Shown here one piece after another: positions 30,868-33,234 of a stretch of DNA of 33,234 nt; the stretch's first letter is position 1; each line of letters begins with the position of its first letter. Made by a program: the position numbers and the translations under genes. Source of the DNA: Beijerinckiaceae bacterium (lineage in GTDB: Bacteria; Pseudomonadota; Alphaproteobacteria; Rhizobiales; Beijerinckiaceae); assembly GCA_947498445.1 (NCBI GenBank), contig CANMLK010000013.1:1-33234 (forward strand). Direction: 5' to 3'. The notes under the pieces were generated by a model. It ran no database searches. It worked only from the letters and a program-made list of their open reading frames with translations, and was not told the origin of the DNA.

Positions 30868-32223
30868 TCACGGCAGAAAGTAACCTGACATGATCGCCTG
30901 ATGATTGAGATAAGCCGCGATAGGCGCCGCCCCTACGGGAAGCCCTTCTTCCGGCTTCCAGTACGTATGCACGCCTGCGCCCAGATGGATGAGCGCTGTC
31001 TTGGGCGCCATAGGCAGTTTGGCGAATTCGGGCAGCACCACCTCGCGATAAACATCCGCGCTGTGATCGCGGCTATCCTTGGTGATCGTGAACAGGATCG
31101 GCGGCACCTTCTTGCCCGGTACGGGATGGGGGTAGCTGCAGAAACGCGCGACGAGCGCGGCGCGATCCTCGGGGCTGAGCTTCAACCTATCCGCCGTCGC
31201 CTCGGCGGCCGCCTTCAGTGAGGCCTGCACATTATGGGTGATAATGTATTCGGCCTTGAATTGCGGGCGCTTCTTTGAGGCTTCCCATGCGTCGAGAATT
31301 TCTTCCATCAGCCACGGCAGGCGCATGAGCGCGGCCGGGCCTTCCTGCCCCAGCGCCTCAGGTCCGCGATAGCGCGCCAGATCGCGCCATGTGCGGATGT
31401 AAAGTTCGTTGAACGGGTCCGAGCGCGGGTCCGGCTTCTGCGACACACGCTCAAAGCCCGCGATCTTGCCCAGCGCGCCGGACCAGTCGTGCTGCTTGGC
31501 CTGAATGACGCCGAACGGCGAGTGCTCCACCGCGATGACGCCAACCATGTTCGGCACGCGCTGGCACATCATGAAAATGTGCGGCCCGCCCGTGGAATGC
31601 CCCGTGCCATAAATGGAATATTCGCCCGCGGGCAGATGGCGGCGCATGGCTTCGCGCATGCCGTCTTCGAAAGCAGCGGGCCACGCCGCCATGCGGTAAT
31701 AGAAATTGGAGCCCGGCTTTGCGCGCGCCACTGTGCGCGTGCCATAGCGCATCCGCTTCGTCGTGTCGGACACGACGTCGTATTGATCGGGCGTGATATG
31801 CTCGCCGCGCAGCCACATCGGCGTGCGCACACTGCCGTCCGGCTTGATCGTGTCGCCCGGCCAGTCGCGGCTTGGATCATCGAAATAGTGCCGGCCGGGG
31901 AAAGTCATGCAAACGACCTTGTGACCGAACTTGCCGGCATAGATGCGCGCCAGCGGGGCCATGGCTTTAAAGTCGCCCGATCCGCCATGCAGGACAAAGA
32001 CGCCGATCTTCTTGCCATCTGGCCCACGCGCCGCGTCTTCCGGCGACTTTGGCTCGAACACACAAACCCCCATGTCCCAGTCGAGCCCGAGACACTTGAT
32101 CCGGAAAATGTCTTCCGTCTCGTTGATGGGAATGTCGCGGCCCCCAAGCACTTCCTTCGAGATTGCCAGCGCTTCTTCGCGCGATACCTCTGGCGGCGGG
32201 GTCCATGTTGTGCGGTCGTTCAT
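30868..32223 (-). CDS. Alpha/beta hydrolase
   Basis: Nucleophile elbow GTGHSTGGPH; VFVLHGGSGDF oxyanion region; start MNDRTTW with GAGGAGA RBS. Confidence 0.75.
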   Translation of the reverse strand: MNDRTTWTPPPEVSREEALAISKEVLGGRDIPINETEDIFRIKCLGLDWDMGVCVFEPKSPEDAARGPDGKKIGVFVLHGGSGDFKAMAPLARIYAGKFGHKVVCMTFPGRHYFDDPSRDWPGDTIKPDGSVRTPMWLRGEHITPDQYDVVSDTTKRMRYGTRTVARAKPGSNFYYRMAAWPAAFEDGMREAMRRHLPAGEYSIYGTGHSTGGPHIFMMCQRVPNMVGVIAVEHSPFGVIQAKQHDWSGALGKIAGFERVSQKPDPRSDPFNELYIRTWRDLARYRGPEALGQEGPAALMRLPWLMEEILDAWEASKKRPQFKAEYIITHNVQASLKAAAEATADRLKLSPEDRAALVARFCSYPHPVPGKKVPPILFTITKDSRDHSADVYREVVLPEFAKLPMAPKTALIHLGAGVHTYWKPEEGLPVGAAPIAAYLNHQAIMSGYFLP

Positions 32224-32278
32224 TGGCGTCTCCTCTATTATCTCTCGCGGTGTCGTGTTGGCGCGCTGGCGCGGTGTC

Positions 32279-33001
32279 CTAGTGGAGCGCAGTTCCCCCG
32301 GAGATATCCATACATGCACCGGTCATATGCTGCGCGCGGTCCGAAAGCAGGAACGCCACTGCGTCTCCCACGTCCTGCGCATTCGTGTTGCGGCCAAGCG
32401 GTGAGCGCGCGTCGGAATCGTCCTTCTTCCACCGCGCTTCAGCATTGCCGGGCGCGATTGTGTTGACGCGCACGCCATGCTTGCCGACTTCCTGCGCAAT
32501 CGCTTGCGTGAACACAATGATGCCCGCCTTCGCCGCCGAATAGATCGACGCCTGGGGTCCACCGCGTAGTCCCCGGCTCGCCGCAATGCTGACGATGGCG
32601 CCTCGCCCGGCTTTGATCATTACCGGCAGAACAGTGCGCGTGACGTTGAGCATGGTGTTCAGGTTGGAGTTGAGAATGCGTTCCCACTCGTCCTGACTGG
32701 TTTCAACAAACGGCTTTCGCTGAAAGCCGATGCCGCGTCCGCCACCGGCGCCGTTTACAAGCCCGTCTATCGTTCCGTAACGCTGCGACAGATCCTGCAC
32801 GAGCGATTGGACAGCGTCGATGTTTCTGGCGTCGAGCGCATGGGTCTCGACGCGCCCGGCGCCTTCGATGCGCGCAGCAACAGCTTTTGCGCCTTCGAGA
32901 TTAAGGTCCGTAATTGCGAGGTTCCATCCGTCACGGGCGAGGCTCTGCGCCACGCCTTCGCAGATCAGGCTGGCGCCGCCGGTGATGAGAGCAAGAGGCA
33001 T
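32279..33001 (-). CDS. Short-chain dehydrogenase/reductase
   Basis: YSAAK active site (IYSAAKAG), VNGAGG, cofactor region ITGGASLICEG, C-terminal TGACMDISGGTALH. Confidence 0.85.
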   Translation of the reverse strand: MPLALITGGASLICEGVAQSLARDGWNLAITDLNLEGAKAVAARIEGAGRVETHALDARNIDAVQSLVQDLSQRYGTIDGLVNGAGGGRGIGFQRKPFVETSQDEWERILNSNLNTMLNVTRTVLPVMIKAGRGAIVSIAASRGLRGGPQASIYSAAKAGIIVFTQAIAQEVGKHGVRVNTIAPGNAEARWKKDDSDARSPLGRNTNAQDVGDAVAFLLSDRAQHMTGACMDISGGTALH

Positions 33002-33010
33002 AGCGCGGTC

Positions 33011-33234
33011 CTAACCGATGGCGGAATAGTCTTCGACGTATGTCGTGTTCGCCAGCATGTATTCAGCGAGTTCCGCGCGCGTGGGAAACCACACGAGGTC
33101 TTCATGCTGCTTGCAATAGCGGATCATTTTTTCAAACGCATGCGCCATGTAGGGACGACCGCCCAATTCTGCGTGCACAAGGGCATCGACGCGTCCCTGC
33201 TTGCCGCGCCGCGCTTCCTCGACCACGAAATCAA
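33011..33234 (-). CDS. Polysaccharide deacetylase family protein, C-terminal part (5' end outside window)
   Basis: Frame open to window edge: DFVVEEARRGKQGRVDALVHAELGGRPYMAHAFEKMIRYCKQHEDLVWFPTRAELAEYML. Confidence 0.65.
   Translation of the reverse strand, partial: DFVVEEARRGKQGRVDALVHAELGGRPYMAHAFEKMIRYCKQHEDLVWFPTRAELAEYMLANTTYVEDYSAIG

Noticed and set aside
31489-32466. 325-aa plus-strand ORF antisense to the alpha/beta hydrolase
   Set aside because: It spans two supported minus-strand genes and has shadow-ORF composition.

Overview
High-GC, alphaproteobacterial-type chromosomal segment (Hyphomicrobiales-like by gene order; inferred, not searched). The core blocks are ordinary: rpsO-pnp; an lptC-lptA-lptB-rpoN-hpf-ptsN block with rnd just upstream; glk; class I fumarase. 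Between them are accessory catabolic modules: the end of a hydantoinase B gene; malonyl-CoA decarboxylase/synthetase (matA-matB); a Rieske ring-hydroxylating oxygenase cluster (alpha, beta, Rieske ferredoxin, ACMSD-like amidohydrolase, cysteine hydrolase) with no visible reductase; and a right-hand cluster (polysaccharide deacetylase end, SDR, alpha/beta hydrolase, SH3 protein, cupin, two Bug-type solute-binding proteins) with no visible transporter membrane subunits. A third Bug protein and an oligopeptidase B-like gene lie on the opposite strand. I saw no CRISPR array, tRNA, rRNA, transposase or recognisable defence system. The non-coding signal I find most interesting is an inverted pair of REP-like palindromes at 515-603. 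Their four differences are two compensatory base-pair changes. A coding-like 36-aa ORF lies just upstream. Other points to check are a strong hairpin inside the Rieske cluster, a hairpin in the rpoN leader, a Pro-Gln hexamer repeat in an N-terminal extension of LptB, and an SDR with an altered glycine motif. I found no clear evidence of a wholly new system.
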